A DNA stretch of 64,000 nucleotides from Clostridia bacterium. GTDB lineage: Bacteria; Bacillota; Clostridia; Oscillospirales; Acutalibacteraceae. Below the pieces are notes generated by a model. The model did no database searches and was not told the origin of the DNA. It was given only the letters and a program-made list of their open reading frames with translations. The position numbers were made by a program, and so were the translations under genes. The stretch spans positions 38,441 through 102,440 of the forward strand of contig JAFYNR010000060.1 in the NCBI GenBank assembly GCA_017548045.1, in the 5' to 3' direction. Below are positions 16,686 to 24,286 of the stretch, piece by piece; the first letter of the stretch is position 1; each line of letters opens with the position of its first letter.

Positions 16686-17651
16686 TTAGTTGTTCTTTTC
16701 TTTTCTTTCAACAGTCTGCTTCAGGTTATTTTCTCTTGAACGGCGTACTACCGTTTCGTCGACCATAAGCTTTGCAAGCATCTTTTTGGGGTTATAAATC
16801 TGTCCGATAATAACTGTTGAAATAAGGCCGAAAATACTGGATGCGATCCAGTAAATACCGATACCTGCAGGATAATTGACAACAAAATAGAGTGAGAACA
16901 AAGGCATACCGAAAGTCATACAGCCTGTCATCATAAAGTTGTTTGCCATGGCAGGATTCTGCTTCTTCTGCTTTATCTGTGAGTAAAGGCCCGTTGCCAT
17001 TGATGAAACGAATGAAAGCACGGGAATTGCCCAGATAACGTGAAGGCCCTTGAAATCCATAGGCACATCGCCCAATGAGAAAAGACCGAAGAAGTTAAAG
17101 TTAATGCCTTTGACAGCGTTGATTGCAGTTTCGCTTACGCCTGCAACGCCCTGCAAGGATTCAATATTCTGAATGATAATAAGCTCAACAAGGTGAGCGC
17201 TCTTGGTGTTACCCGCAAGACCAAGATCCTGAACTGCCTTTGTAAGCAGTGCAATTTCTTCCTTTGTGATTTCGCTGTCGTAAAGGAAGTTGCTCAGAGG
17301 ATAATAGATAGCACCGATAAGACCGAACAGAAGAACAAACTGAACAAGCATGGGTGCACAGCCTGCGCCCATGGGGTTATAACCCTCTCTCTGATAGAGA
17401 GCGTTGGTTTCTTCCTGAATCTTCTGCTGATTTCCTGCATATTTGGTTTGGATTTTGCGAAGCTTTGCCTGTATACGCTGTGTTTTGACCATACCCTTCT
17501 GCTGGCTGATTGACGAAGGTATCATAAGGATTCTAGCAAACAGAGTCAGCAAAATAATAGCAATGGCATAGTTACCCATGCCTACTGTATCGTAAATAAA
17601 TCTGAGAATAAATCCGAAAGGTACGCCCAGAATTTCATAAATACCGGTCAT
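16686..17651 (-). CDS. yidC: YidC/Oxa1 membrane protein insertase
   Basis: YidC inserts proteins into the cytoplasmic membrane, alone or with Sec. The 321-residue product has an N-terminal hydrophobic segment, the conserved positively charged helical hairpin (RIQAKLRKIQTKYAGNQQ), EGYNPMGAGCAPMLVQFVLLFG, a long extracellular loop (about residues 130-180), and C-terminal spans ending in a charged tail. It has no lipobox, unlike Bacillus SpoIIIJ. Its ATG overlaps the yidD stop by 4 bases. It belongs to the rpmH-rnpA-yidD-yidC-jag operon. Confidence 0.95.
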   Translation of the reverse strand: MTGIYEILGVPFGFILRFIYDTVGMGNYAIAIILLTLFARILMIPSSISQQKGMVKTQRIQAKLRKIQTKYAGNQQKIQEETNALYQREGYNPMGAGCAPMLVQFVLLFGLIGAIYYPLSNFLYDSEITKEEIALLTKAVQDLGLAGNTKSAHLVELIIIQNIESLQGVAGVSETAINAVKGINFNFFGLFSLGDVPMDFKGLHVIWAIPVLSFVSSMATGLYSQIKQKKQNPAMANNFMMTGCMTFGMPLFSLYFVVNYPAGIGIYWIASSIFGLISTVIIGQIYNPKKMLAKLMVDETVVRRSRENNLKQTVERKEKNN

Positions 17652-17890
17652 TTTTTGTCCTCCGAATGACGGTGCTTTTTAGGCGGTACCGGGTCGTATC
17701 CGCCGGGGAAAAGTATGTTGCACCTCATTAATCTGAATAAAGTTAAAAGGGTCCCCCGGATTGCTCCGTGAACCTGAATTGCCTCTACGGCATAGTGCGA
17801 ACAGGTTGGATAATACCTGCACATAGGGGGGAACAGCGGAGAAATACGCTTTTGGTAAAAACGTATTGCGGAAAGCAGAAATTTTTTCAT
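17648..17890 (-). CDS. yidD: Membrane protein insertion efficiency factor YidD
   Basis: YidD is a small membrane-associated protein that assists YidC. The 80-residue product has the full signature: IRFYQKRISPLFPPMCRYYP, TCSHYAVEAIQVHGAIRG, and RLMRCNILFPGGYDPVP. It overlaps rnpA by one base and yidC by four. Confidence 0.96.
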   Translation of the reverse strand: MKKFLLSAIRFYQKRISPLFPPMCRYYPTCSHYAVEAIQVHGAIRGTLLTLFRLMRCNILFPGGYDPVPPKKHRHSEDKK

Positions 17891-18246
17891 TAAAATTCAG
17901 CCCCCACACTGCCGCTTACAACGCCCAGCTCCGTCAGATGATTTCTCATAACGGGCTCAAGGTCGCTGCTCTTGAGCTTTTTGGTTTTGAACCTTGCCAC
18001 AAACACAATGTCGTAATTCCCCGAACACTGAGGGTAAATTGAGGAGAATGCCGCCCTTATGATGCGGCGGCATCTGTTTCTCTCAACTGCACTGCCAAGC
18101 TTTTTTGCGGCAGTAATGCCCATACGGATACCCTGACCTCTGTTTTTGACAACGTAAGTCACGATTGACGGGGCGGCTTTCACCTTACCCCTGCCGTAGG
18201 CACGGTGGAATTCGGTGTTTTGCTTTAAGGTTACCGGTTTCTGCAT
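17890..18246 (-). CDS. rnpA: Ribonuclease P protein component
   Basis: RnpA is the protein cofactor of RNase P, which trims tRNA 5' ends. The 118-residue product has VTLKQNTEFHRAYGRGK, GIRMGITAAKKLGSAVERNRCRRIIRAAF (family core) and IVFVAR-like strands. I favour the ATG at 18246, whose AAAGGA lies ten bases upstream; ATG at 18255 sits too close to that site. It lies between rpmH and yidD, as in most bacteria. Confidence 0.95.
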   Translation of the reverse strand: MQKPVTLKQNTEFHRAYGRGKVKAAPSIVTYVVKNRGQGIRMGITAAKKLGSAVERNRCRRIIRAAFSSIYPQCSGNYDIVFVARFKTKKLKSSDLEPVMRNHLTELGVVSGSVGAEF

Positions 18247-18272
18247 CTTCACCATTTCCTTTTTATTAAGGA

Positions 18273-18407
18273 TTAGTAAGTGAGCTGCTTTCTGCCCTTT
18301 GCTCTGCGACGAGCAAGAACCTTGCGGCCGTTTCTGTCAGCCATTCTCTTGCGGAAGCCGTGTTCCATCTTGCGATGACGCTTCTTGGGCTGGTAAGTTC
18401 TTTTCAT
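18273..18407 (-). CDS. rpmH: 50S ribosomal protein L34
   Basis: The 44-residue product begins [19 protein letters not shown] and ends with a basic tail, a full L34. The start at 18407 has a GGAGGTTAGC site upstream. It is the promoter-proximal gene of the operon divergent from dnaA. Confidence 0.98.
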   Translation of the reverse strand: MKRTYQPKKRHRKMEHGFRKRMADRNGRKVLARRRAKGRKQLTY

Positions 18408-18568
18408 TCTGCTAACCTCCGTTTCACTGTTTGTGTATTTTCCGACCCTTTCAGGGTCTGAAACAATCAAAATTAAATGGGGTGAATACCGCGCAAATAA
18501 AAATGATCATTAAGCAAAAACATAAAAAAACGCATAACAAACCAAGGGGCATACCCCTCAGAGTACAC

Positions 18569-18598
18569 ATTATATAACAAACATGGTGCCAATGTCAA
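18569..18598 (-). promoter_or_regulatory. Sigma-A promoter of the rpmH operon
   Basis: On the minus strand TTGACA (18593-18598) and TATAAT (18569-18574) are separated by 18 bases, both perfect consensus hexamers. Confidence 0.85.
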
Positions 18599-18701
18599 CA
18601 TTTTTTTGAATTTAATCGCTATTTTGGTGTTTTGTATCGAAATTTTTGCACAAGTTTTCCACCTGTGTGTGAAAACTTTTCGGTTTTCGGTCATTTTCTT
18701 C

Positions 18702-18730
18702 TTGAAATAACCGATGCTTTGTGATATAGT
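18702..18730 (+). promoter_or_regulatory. Probable dnaA promoter
   Basis: TTGAAA (18702-18707) and TATAGT (18725-18730) are 17 bases apart and lie 80 bases before the dnaA ATG. The DnaA-box-like 9-mers just upstream would allow autoregulation. Confidence 0.65.
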
Positions 18731-18810
18731 GTATTATGTATCGTTATCGTTAGAATGCGAAAGAATGCGCTGAAATAAAAGATTATTGGAAATCGGAGGA
18801 AAAGAAAGAT

Positions 18811-20133
18811 ATGGAATCTCTCAAAGAGATGTGGGCTCTCGTGTGTGAAGAGCTCAGAGCGTCGTGCGGCGACGTTATTTATTCAAGCTGGTTCAAGCCC
18901 CTTGAGATTATAAGCTTCGACGGTGCAAAAGCGGAAATCGGAGCAAGTGAATTTGTAAAAAGAATTGTTGAGCAGAGATTTTCAGACGACATAGCCCAGG
19001 CATTCAAAAAGGTTATGGGCTTTGATGTTGAAATATGCATTATTGACACAAACGCAGTTGCAAAGGCACAGGCTGCCGCTGCTCAGGCAGCTGCAAATGC
19101 AGGCGGTTCATCGCTGAGCATTGAAAAGAACACCTTCGAAACCTTCGTTGTCGGTTCATCAAACAAGTTTGCCCATGCGGCTGCCCAGGCGGTTGCGGCA
19201 ACTCCCGGTGCGGCATACAACCCCCTTTTCATCTACGGTAACTCGGGTCTGGGCAAAACACATCTTCTCTGTGCCATCGGCAACGAAATCAAAAGCAAGA
19301 ATCCCAAGGCGGATATTATTTTTACCCGCGGCGAAGATTTTGTAAGCCTCATCGTTGACGGCATTAAAGAAAAGTCAATGAAGGAAATTCATACAAAATA
19401 CAGAAACTGCGACGTTCTTATAGTTGACGACATTCAGTTTATCGCAGGTAAGGAATCAACACAGGAAGAATTCTTCCATACATTTAATACTCTTACCCAG
19501 GACGGCAAGCAGATTGTTCTTGCATCTGACCGTGCTCCCAAGGATATTGAAATTCTTGACGAAAGACTCCGCAACCGTTTTGAGTGGGGACTTCTTGCAG
19601 ATATCCAGCCCCCCGATACCGAAACAAGAATGGCAATCATCCAGCGCAAGGCAGACACTCTCGGTCTGGAGCTCCCCCCCGACGTTGTTCAGTTCATTGC
19701 CGACAAAATCAAATCAAACATCCGTCAGCTTGAGGGTGCTGTTAAGAAAATCAACGCACTTGTCAATATTGAGGGTGCTTCAATAAATATTGCAATGGCA
19801 CAGAACGCTATCCGCGATATTATGACCGACAGCAGACCTGTTTCATCCATCGTAAGCAGTATCATTTCAGAAACCTCGCGCACCTTCGGCGTGCCCCAGG
19901 CAGATATCATCTCCAAAAAGAAGGATGCCAAAACCGCAAGAGCAAGGCAGGTTGCAATCTACATAGTCAGAGAAATCACCGACCTTACACAGAAGGAAAT
20001 CAGCGAATTCTTCGGCGGCAGAGACAGAACAACCATTCTCTATTCCGTTGATACCGTTGCAAAGGATGCGGCAAACGATTCTTCGCTCAAAAAGACTATC
20101 GAAAAAATCATCAAGAACGTGCAGGAGCAATAA
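18811..20133 (+). CDS. dnaA: Chromosomal replication initiator protein DnaA
   Basis: DnaA binds oriC and melts it to start replication. The 440-residue product has domain I (about 1-80), an Ala-rich linker, the AAA+ ATPase with Walker A GNSGLGKTH (143-151), the Walker B VLIVDDIQFIAGKE, sensor LDERLRNRFEWG, and the C-terminal DNA-binding domain (KDAKTARARQVAIYIVRE and GGRDRTTILY). The ATG at 18811 follows GGAGGAAAAG. It is unusual that ftsY, not dnaN, follows. Confidence 0.98.
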   Translation: MESLKEMWALVCEELRASCGDVIYSSWFKPLEIISFDGAKAEIGASEFVKRIVEQRFSDDIAQAFKKVMGFDVEICIIDTNAVAKAQAAAAQAAANAGGSSLSIEKNTFETFVVGSSNKFAHAAAQAVAATPGAAYNPLFIYGNSGLGKTHLLCAIGNEIKSKNPKADIIFTRGEDFVSLIVDGIKEKSMKEIHTKYRNCDVLIVDDIQFIAGKESTQEEFFHTFNTLTQDGKQIVLASDRAPKDIEILDERLRNRFEWGLLADIQPPDTETRMAIIQRKADTLGLELPPDVVQFIADKIKSNIRQLEGAVKKINALVNIEGASINIAMAQNAIRDIMTDSRPVSSIVSSIISETSRTFGVPQADIISKKKDAKTARARQVAIYIVREITDLTQKEISEFFGGRDRTTILYSVDTVAKDAANDSSLKKTIEKIIKNVQEQ

Positions 20134-20167
20134 TTTTCTGCGATACATTATTATATAGAGGTACGCT

Positions 20168-21091
20168 ATGGGACTTTTCAAAAGAATCAACAAAGGTCTG
20201 AAAAAGACTCGTGACAGTATGAGCGGCGCAATCAACGCGGCTCTTTACGGCAAAAATGAAATAGATGACGATTTTTACGAAGAACTTGAAGAAATTCTCG
20301 TTATGGCAGACGTGGGTGTAACCACCGCAACCGAAATCGTTGACAGACTCAAGGACTCCGTATTCAAGAAAAACCTCCGCAAAGCCAAAGATGTCAAGGC
20401 AGAAATCCGCAATATCTGTGCAGACCTTCTCAGCGGCGGCGAAGAGCTTGACATGATAACTGTGCCTTCGGTTATACTTGTTATCGGCGTAAACGGAGTA
20501 GGCAAAACAACGTCAATCGGCAAAATGGCGGCAATGTTCAAAGAAGAAGGTAAAAAGGTTATCCTTGGCGCCGCAGATACCTTCAGAGCCGCGGCTATTG
20601 ACCAGCTTGAAATATGGGCAGACCGCGCAGGCGTTGACATTGTCAAGCATAAAGAAGGTGCCGACCCCGCAGCAGTTGTTTTTGATACAATTTCAGCAGG
20701 TAAGGCAAGAAATGCAGATATCATTATCTGCGACACCGCAGGCAGACTTCACAACAAGAAAAATCTTATGGAAGAGCTTGCCAAGATTTACAGAGTCATT
20801 GACCGTCAGCTCCCTTACGCAGACCGTGAAATTCTGCTTGTTCTTGACGCAACAACAGGTCAGAATGCGGTTAACCAGGCGAAGGAGTTCAAGGATGTTG
20901 CCGAAATTACGGGCATCATCCTCACAAAGCTTGACGGCACCGCAAAGGGCGGCGTTGTGCTTGCAATCAAAAACGACCTTAAAGTGCCCGTTAAGTTTAT
21001 CGGCGTAGGCGAAGGTATTGACGACCTCAGACCCTTTAATCCCGCCGCTTTTGCAGAAGGTCTGTTTGAAGAAGACAAAGATGAGGAATAA
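20168..21091 (+). CDS. ftsY: Signal recognition particle receptor FtsY
   Basis: FtsY is the membrane-associated GTPase that receives SRP-bound ribosomes. The 307-residue product has the helical N domain and the G domain with VIGVNGVGKTTSIGKMA (G1), DTFRAAAIDQLEIWA, DTAGRLHNKKNLMEEL, TKLDGTAKGG and GVGEGIDDLRPF. It lacks the long acidic A domain of E. coli FtsY, as is common in Firmicutes. It is 34 bases downstream of dnaA and begins a run of small core genes. Confidence 0.96.
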   Translation: MGLFKRINKGLKKTRDSMSGAINAALYGKNEIDDDFYEELEEILVMADVGVTTATEIVDRLKDSVFKKNLRKAKDVKAEIRNICADLLSGGEELDMITVPSVILVIGVNGVGKTTSIGKMAAMFKEEGKKVILGAADTFRAAAIDQLEIWADRAGVDIVKHKEGADPAAVVFDTISAGKARNADIIICDTAGRLHNKKNLMEELAKIYRVIDRQLPYADREILLVLDATTGQNAVNQAKEFKDVAEITGIILTKLDGTAKGGVVLAIKNDLKVPVKFIGVGEGIDDLRPFNPAAFAEGLFEEDKDEE

Positions 21092-21096
21092 TATAT

Positions 21097-21696
21097 ATGG
21101 ATTACATTATCGCAACACACAATATGAAAAAGAGAGATGAAATGCAGCGTATTCTCGCACCTCTCGGCATAAGGGTTCTTCTTGCGGAGGAGGCAGGCAT
21201 TGAGCTTACCGATGCAGAAGAAACAGGCACAACGTTTGAAGAAAACGCATTTATCAAAGCGGAAAGCGGTTGCAGAGAAAGCGGTATGCCCTGCATTGCA
21301 GACGATTCCGGTCTTGCAGTTGATTATCTTGACGGCGCTCCCGGAGTTTACTCAGCAAGATATGCAGGCGAGCACGGCAACGATGATGCCAATAACGAGA
21401 AGCTTCTCAAAGCGCTGGAGGGTCTTGAGCCCGCACAGAGAGGTGCCGCTTACGTGAGCGTTGCCTGCTGTGTATATCCCGACGGCAGAAAGCTTATGGC
21501 AAGAGGCGAATGCAGAGGCACCATCGGCTATGAAGAAATCGGCAACGGCGGCTTCGGCTATGACCCCCTTTTCCTTCCCGTTGAATACGGCGGAGAAAAG
21601 ACTATGGCACAGCTTACCGCAGACGAAAAAGATGCAATCAGCCACAGAGGCAAATCCGTGCGTATGCTTGCAAAGCAGATTGAGGAGGACAACTGA
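21097..21696 (+). CDS. rdgB: RdgB/HAM1 non-canonical purine NTP pyrophosphatase
   Basis: This enzyme hydrolyses dITP, XTP and related damaged nucleotides to monophosphates. The 199-residue product has IIATHNMKKRDEM, TGTTFEENAFIKA, CIADDSGLAVDYLDGAPGVYSARYAG (core motif), GFGYDPLFLP and the C-terminal SHRGKSVRML. It starts five bases after ftsY and its stop overlaps the next start (ATGA-type). Confidence 0.96.
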   Translation: MDYIIATHNMKKRDEMQRILAPLGIRVLLAEEAGIELTDAEETGTTFEENAFIKAESGCRESGMPCIADDSGLAVDYLDGAPGVYSARYAGEHGNDDANNEKLLKALEGLEPAQRGAAYVSVACCVYPDGRKLMARGECRGTIGYEEIGNGGFGYDPLFLPVEYGGEKTMAQLTADEKDAISHRGKSVRMLAKQIEEDN

Positions 21697-22130
21697 TGAC
21701 CGGTAAAGAAAGAGCCCAGCTCAGAGCACAGGCAAACGGTCTTGAACCCCTTTTCCAGATAGGTAAAGGCGGTATTTCAGAGGCACTTATTGCCCAGACT
21801 GCCGATGCACTGAGAAAAAGAGAGCTTATAAAACTTAAGGTGCTGCTTGAAAGTGCACCCGAAAGCCCCAGAGAATTTGCCGATAAGCTTGCAGAAGCAA
21901 CCGGCAGTGAGGTTATTCAGGTTATAGGCGGTAGCATCGTATTCTACAAAGAGAATCCCGACAAAGATAAGGAAGAAACCAAAAAGAAGCCTGCCAAAAA
22001 AGGCAAGCCCCTCTCAAAGGTAAAGGCTAAAAGAGCACTTGCCGCCAAGCGTGAGGCAGAGGAAAAGAAAAGAAAAAAAGATTTTTACGCCAAGAAACGT
22101 GTTTACGGAAGTAAAAATAACACAAAATAA
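21696..22130 (+). CDS. yhbY: YhbY/CRM-domain RNA-binding protein with a lysine-rich tail
   Basis: YhbY-type proteins bind pre-50S ribosomal particles through a CRM domain. Residues about 1-93 match the family: LRAQANGLEPLFQIGKGGIS, ALRKRELIKLKVL, and IGGSIVFYKENP. The remaining 50 residues are a Lys/Ala-rich, probably disordered basic extension not present in the E. coli protein of about 97 residues; it could strengthen rRNA contact. The start overlaps the rdgB stop by one base. Confidence 0.9.
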   Translation: MTGKERAQLRAQANGLEPLFQIGKGGISEALIAQTADALRKRELIKLKVLLESAPESPREFADKLAEATGSEVIQVIGGSIVFYKENPDKDKEETKKKPAKKGKPLSKVKAKRALAAKREAEEKKRKKDFYAKKRVYGSKNNTK

Positions 22131-22209
22131 TGTGTAGTCATCCTTCGTGTGACCGCAAATCTTTGATTTCCTTAAATTTTTTTGATTTCTTTGCAACAAA
22201 ACGGGGATA

Positions 22210-22239
22210 TTGACACACTTATTTAATGTGTGGTATAAT
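22210..22239 (+). promoter_or_regulatory. Sigma-A promoter of smpB
   Basis: TTGACA (22210-22215) and TATAAT (22234-22239), both perfect, are 18 bases apart and 25 bases before the smpB start. The spacer contains CACTTATTTAATGTGTG, a partial inverted repeat. Confidence 0.85.
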
Positions 22240-22264
22240 CCCATATCCGTGAAAGGTACAAAAA

Positions 22265-22723
22265 ATGGAAAAAAACAGCGGCATTAAAATTATTGCCCAG
22301 AACAAAAAAGCATACCACGATTATTTTGTGCTTGAAAAACTGGAAGCAGGCATTGAGCTTTTCGGTACCGAAGTCAAATCAATCCGTCAGGGAAAAATCA
22401 ACCTTAAGGATTCCTGGTGCTTCGTGAAGGACGGCGAAATGTTTGTCAACGGTATGCACATCAGCCCTTATGAACACGGCAATATCTTTAACCGTGACCC
22501 TCTGAGGACAAAACGTCTTCTGCTTCACAAAAAAGAAATCAGAAGATTTTATGCTCAGGTAAAGCAGGAAGGTCTTGCTATCGTGCCTCTGAGCGTTTAC
22601 TTTTCAAAAGGCAGGGCAAAGGTCGAAATCGGCCTCTGCAAAGGTAAAAAGCTCTATGACAAACGCGAAGTTGCGGCAAAAAAAGACGCTATGCGTTCCA
22701 TTGAGCGAAATCTTCGCAGATAA
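22265..22723 (+). CDS. smpB: SsrA-binding protein SmpB
   Basis: SmpB carries tmRNA to stalled ribosomes for trans-translation. The 152-residue product has NKKAYHDYFVLEKLEAGIEL, GTEVKSIRQGKINLKDSWC, EHGNIFNRDPLRTKRLLLHKKEI and the C-terminal KGRAKVEIGLCKGKKLYDKRE followed by a basic tail. Its partner ssrA is encoded 40 bases downstream on the same strand. Confidence 0.98.
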   Translation: MEKNSGIKIIAQNKKAYHDYFVLEKLEAGIELFGTEVKSIRQGKINLKDSWCFVKDGEMFVNGMHISPYEHGNIFNRDPLRTKRLLLHKKEIRRFYAQVKQEGLAIVPLSVYFSKGRAKVEIGLCKGKKLYDKREVAAKKDAMRSIERNLRR

Positions 22724-22733
22724 TTACATTACC

Positions 22734-22753
22734 GAAGCAACGCGAGTTGCTTC
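22734..22753 (+). other. Hairpin between smpB and ssrA
   Basis: An 8-bp perfect stem GAAGCAAC/GTTGCTTC closes a GCGA tetraloop. There is no T tract after it, so it is not a typical terminator. It could be a processing site if smpB and ssrA share a transcript. Confidence 0.5.
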
Positions 22754-22762
22754 ACAATACAC

Positions 22763-23111
22763 GGGGATGAAAGGATTTCGACGGGGAATCTGAGCCCGGA
22801 TAAGCGAGTAGCGGGGCGGGACCGCTATAAAATCCGTAAAATTCAAATTTAAACGACAACAATAAAGTTGCTCTTGCTGCTTAACTAAGCAGCCGTCTCT
22901 GTGCGGAGGACTGCGGCCGCATAAGAGGCGTCGACAAGCAGTGAACGTGAACGGGTAACGGCCGGTAGCCCGTCATGAATAATCGGTCTACCAAGCTCCC
23001 CAGCCTGTTCGCCGGCGTGGGGGTAAGGGAACGTTAAAAGACGGAATACACTCGTAGAAAGTCCCTGCAAGGGTTTTTCGGACGCGGTTTCGATTACCGC
23101 CATCTCCACCA
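22763..23111 (+). ncRNA. ssrA: tmRNA (SsrA)
   Basis: The 349-base RNA starts GGGGATG AAAGGATTTCGACGGGG and ends with the pairing CATCTCC plus ACCA, closing a 7-bp tRNA-like acceptor stem; the T arm GGTTTCGATTACC is visible near the 3' end. Inside, a reading frame ends with codons for NDNNKVALAA and TAA (about 22850-22885), the proteolysis tag; I cannot fix the resume codon with confidence. Pseudoknot-type stems follow. Reading frames called in this stretch are spurious. It sits directly after smpB. Confidence 0.96.
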
Positions 23112-23153
23112 CTTAAAAACAATTTTTTGTAAATAAAACAGGAGGAAAGAAAG

Positions 23154-24215
23154 ATGAAGAAATCAGCAAATCTTGCAGTAATTGCAGTTGCGGTTGTGGC
23201 AATATGCGTTGCTGCGGTTGCAGGTGTGCTTGTTTTCAAGGCAAACAACGGCCCTGCCGTAGAGCCTGACAGCACCTACGAATCAACCGAATATGCTTAC
23301 GCTCCCGTTGAGCCTTCAACAGAACCCTCAACGTTCCAGGCAATCGTTGACCTTACAACTCAGGTTCTTACGGACACTTATGTACCTTCAACTCAGAAGA
23401 CTACCGAGAAGTCCACACAGGCTGAAAGCACAACAAAGAAGCCTGCTGAATCAACAACCAAAGCCGAAGAAACAACCGAGCCTCAGAAGGGTGAGCTTGA
23501 CCCCGACGAAATGGAACATTCAAGCGGCACTAAGCGCCCCGTTGCCGCAAGCACAAACCTTCCCAAGGATATGAGCCTTGCAGGTCTTTACGGTTCGGGC
23601 TACGATGTTATCGGTCTTAAACCCTACATATTCAACGACGATAAAGACCCCAACTGTATGCAGAGAAAGTTCGGATATAACCCCGGCTACGATGCAGGTG
23701 CAAGCCTTATTGACTTTACCATCGAAACAACAAGAATAGACTTCAAATACGAAAACAAGCCTTACAGAATTCAGCTCTGGAAGGGTCAGTATATTTCGGG
23801 CGAAATCGGCACCGTCGGCGGTGAAATCGGTCTTTACACCAGAACACCCGGTAAGATTTACGTTATTCCCGAGCATTACGACTGCGCCGCAGAAGAAGAT
23901 TGGCTCAAAATGGAAATGACTATTTTCTGGAACGAGTTCGGCGACGGCAGATATCTTCCCCAGCTTACCAGAAACTACGATGATTTCTGGTGGCCCACAG
24001 GCTTTGTTGACGGTCAGCTCAAAAACAGATTTGATTCAAACGACCTTCAGCTTCTGGGCAGAATCACCTTTGAAAGCGAAGAACAGGCTCAGCTTTTCGC
24101 AGATGCACTCGGAAGAAAGGGATTCACCAAGGTTTCAACCTTCAACCCCACAGTTGCAGATACCTATAAGATTTACGGCAGAGACGTTATTTTCATCTGG
24201 CAGTACATCAGATAA
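23154..24215 (+). CDS. Membrane-anchored DUF4474-type surface protein, paralogue 1
   Basis: The 353-residue product has an N-terminal membrane anchor or uncleaved signal (residues about 7-29), a Thr/Ser/Glu/Lys-rich linker (about 40-135, many TTK and STE units) and a C-terminal globular domain (about 160-353). The domain has IQLWKGQY, GGEIGLYTR, YDCAAEEDWLKMEM and WWPTGFVDGQL, and matches what I recall as DUF4474. Its biochemical role is unknown. It starts 42 bases after tmRNA with AGGAGGAAAG. Two homologues lie at 24287 and 37226. Confidence 0.82.
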   Translation: MKKSANLAVIAVAVVAICVAAVAGVLVFKANNGPAVEPDSTYESTEYAYAPVEPSTEPSTFQAIVDLTTQVLTDTYVPSTQKTTEKSTQAESTTKKPAESTTKAEETTEPQKGELDPDEMEHSSGTKRPVAASTNLPKDMSLAGLYGSGYDVIGLKPYIFNDDKDPNCMQRKFGYNPGYDAGASLIDFTIETTRIDFKYENKPYRIQLWKGQYISGEIGTVGGEIGLYTRTPGKIYVIPEHYDCAAEEDWLKMEMTIFWNEFGDGRYLPQLTRNYDDFWWPTGFVDGQLKNRFDSNDLQLLGRITFESEEQAQLFADALGRKGFTKVSTFNPTVADTYKIYGRDVIFIWQYIR

Positions 24216-24286
24216 CCAAGGATATTTACTCCGTTTGAGGAGTTAAAATATAAAAATATCAGCGGAAATCCGCAGGAGGAAAAAAT

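Larger units (their letters stand above)
18408..18810. other. rpmH-dnaA intergenic region, classical oriC position
   Basis: This 403-base AT-rich gap lies between divergent rpmH and dnaA, the usual place of a bacterial origin. It holds only a few DnaA-box-like 9-mers: TTTTGCACA (18644-18652), TTTTCCACC (18655-18663) and the inverted TTTTCACAC (18667-18675). It also contains the two divergent promoters listed separately. No protein gene is supported here. Confidence 0.5.

Noticed and set aside
18473-18694. A 73-residue minus-strand frame between rpmH and dnaA
   Set aside because: It overlaps the rpmH promoter and the DnaA-box-like sites, has no ribosome binding site and an unconvincing composition.
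22885-23275. Two minus-strand reading frames of 75 and 95 residues
   Set aside because: They lie inside the tmRNA gene and its 3' flank; the tRNA-like ends and tag frame explain the sequence.
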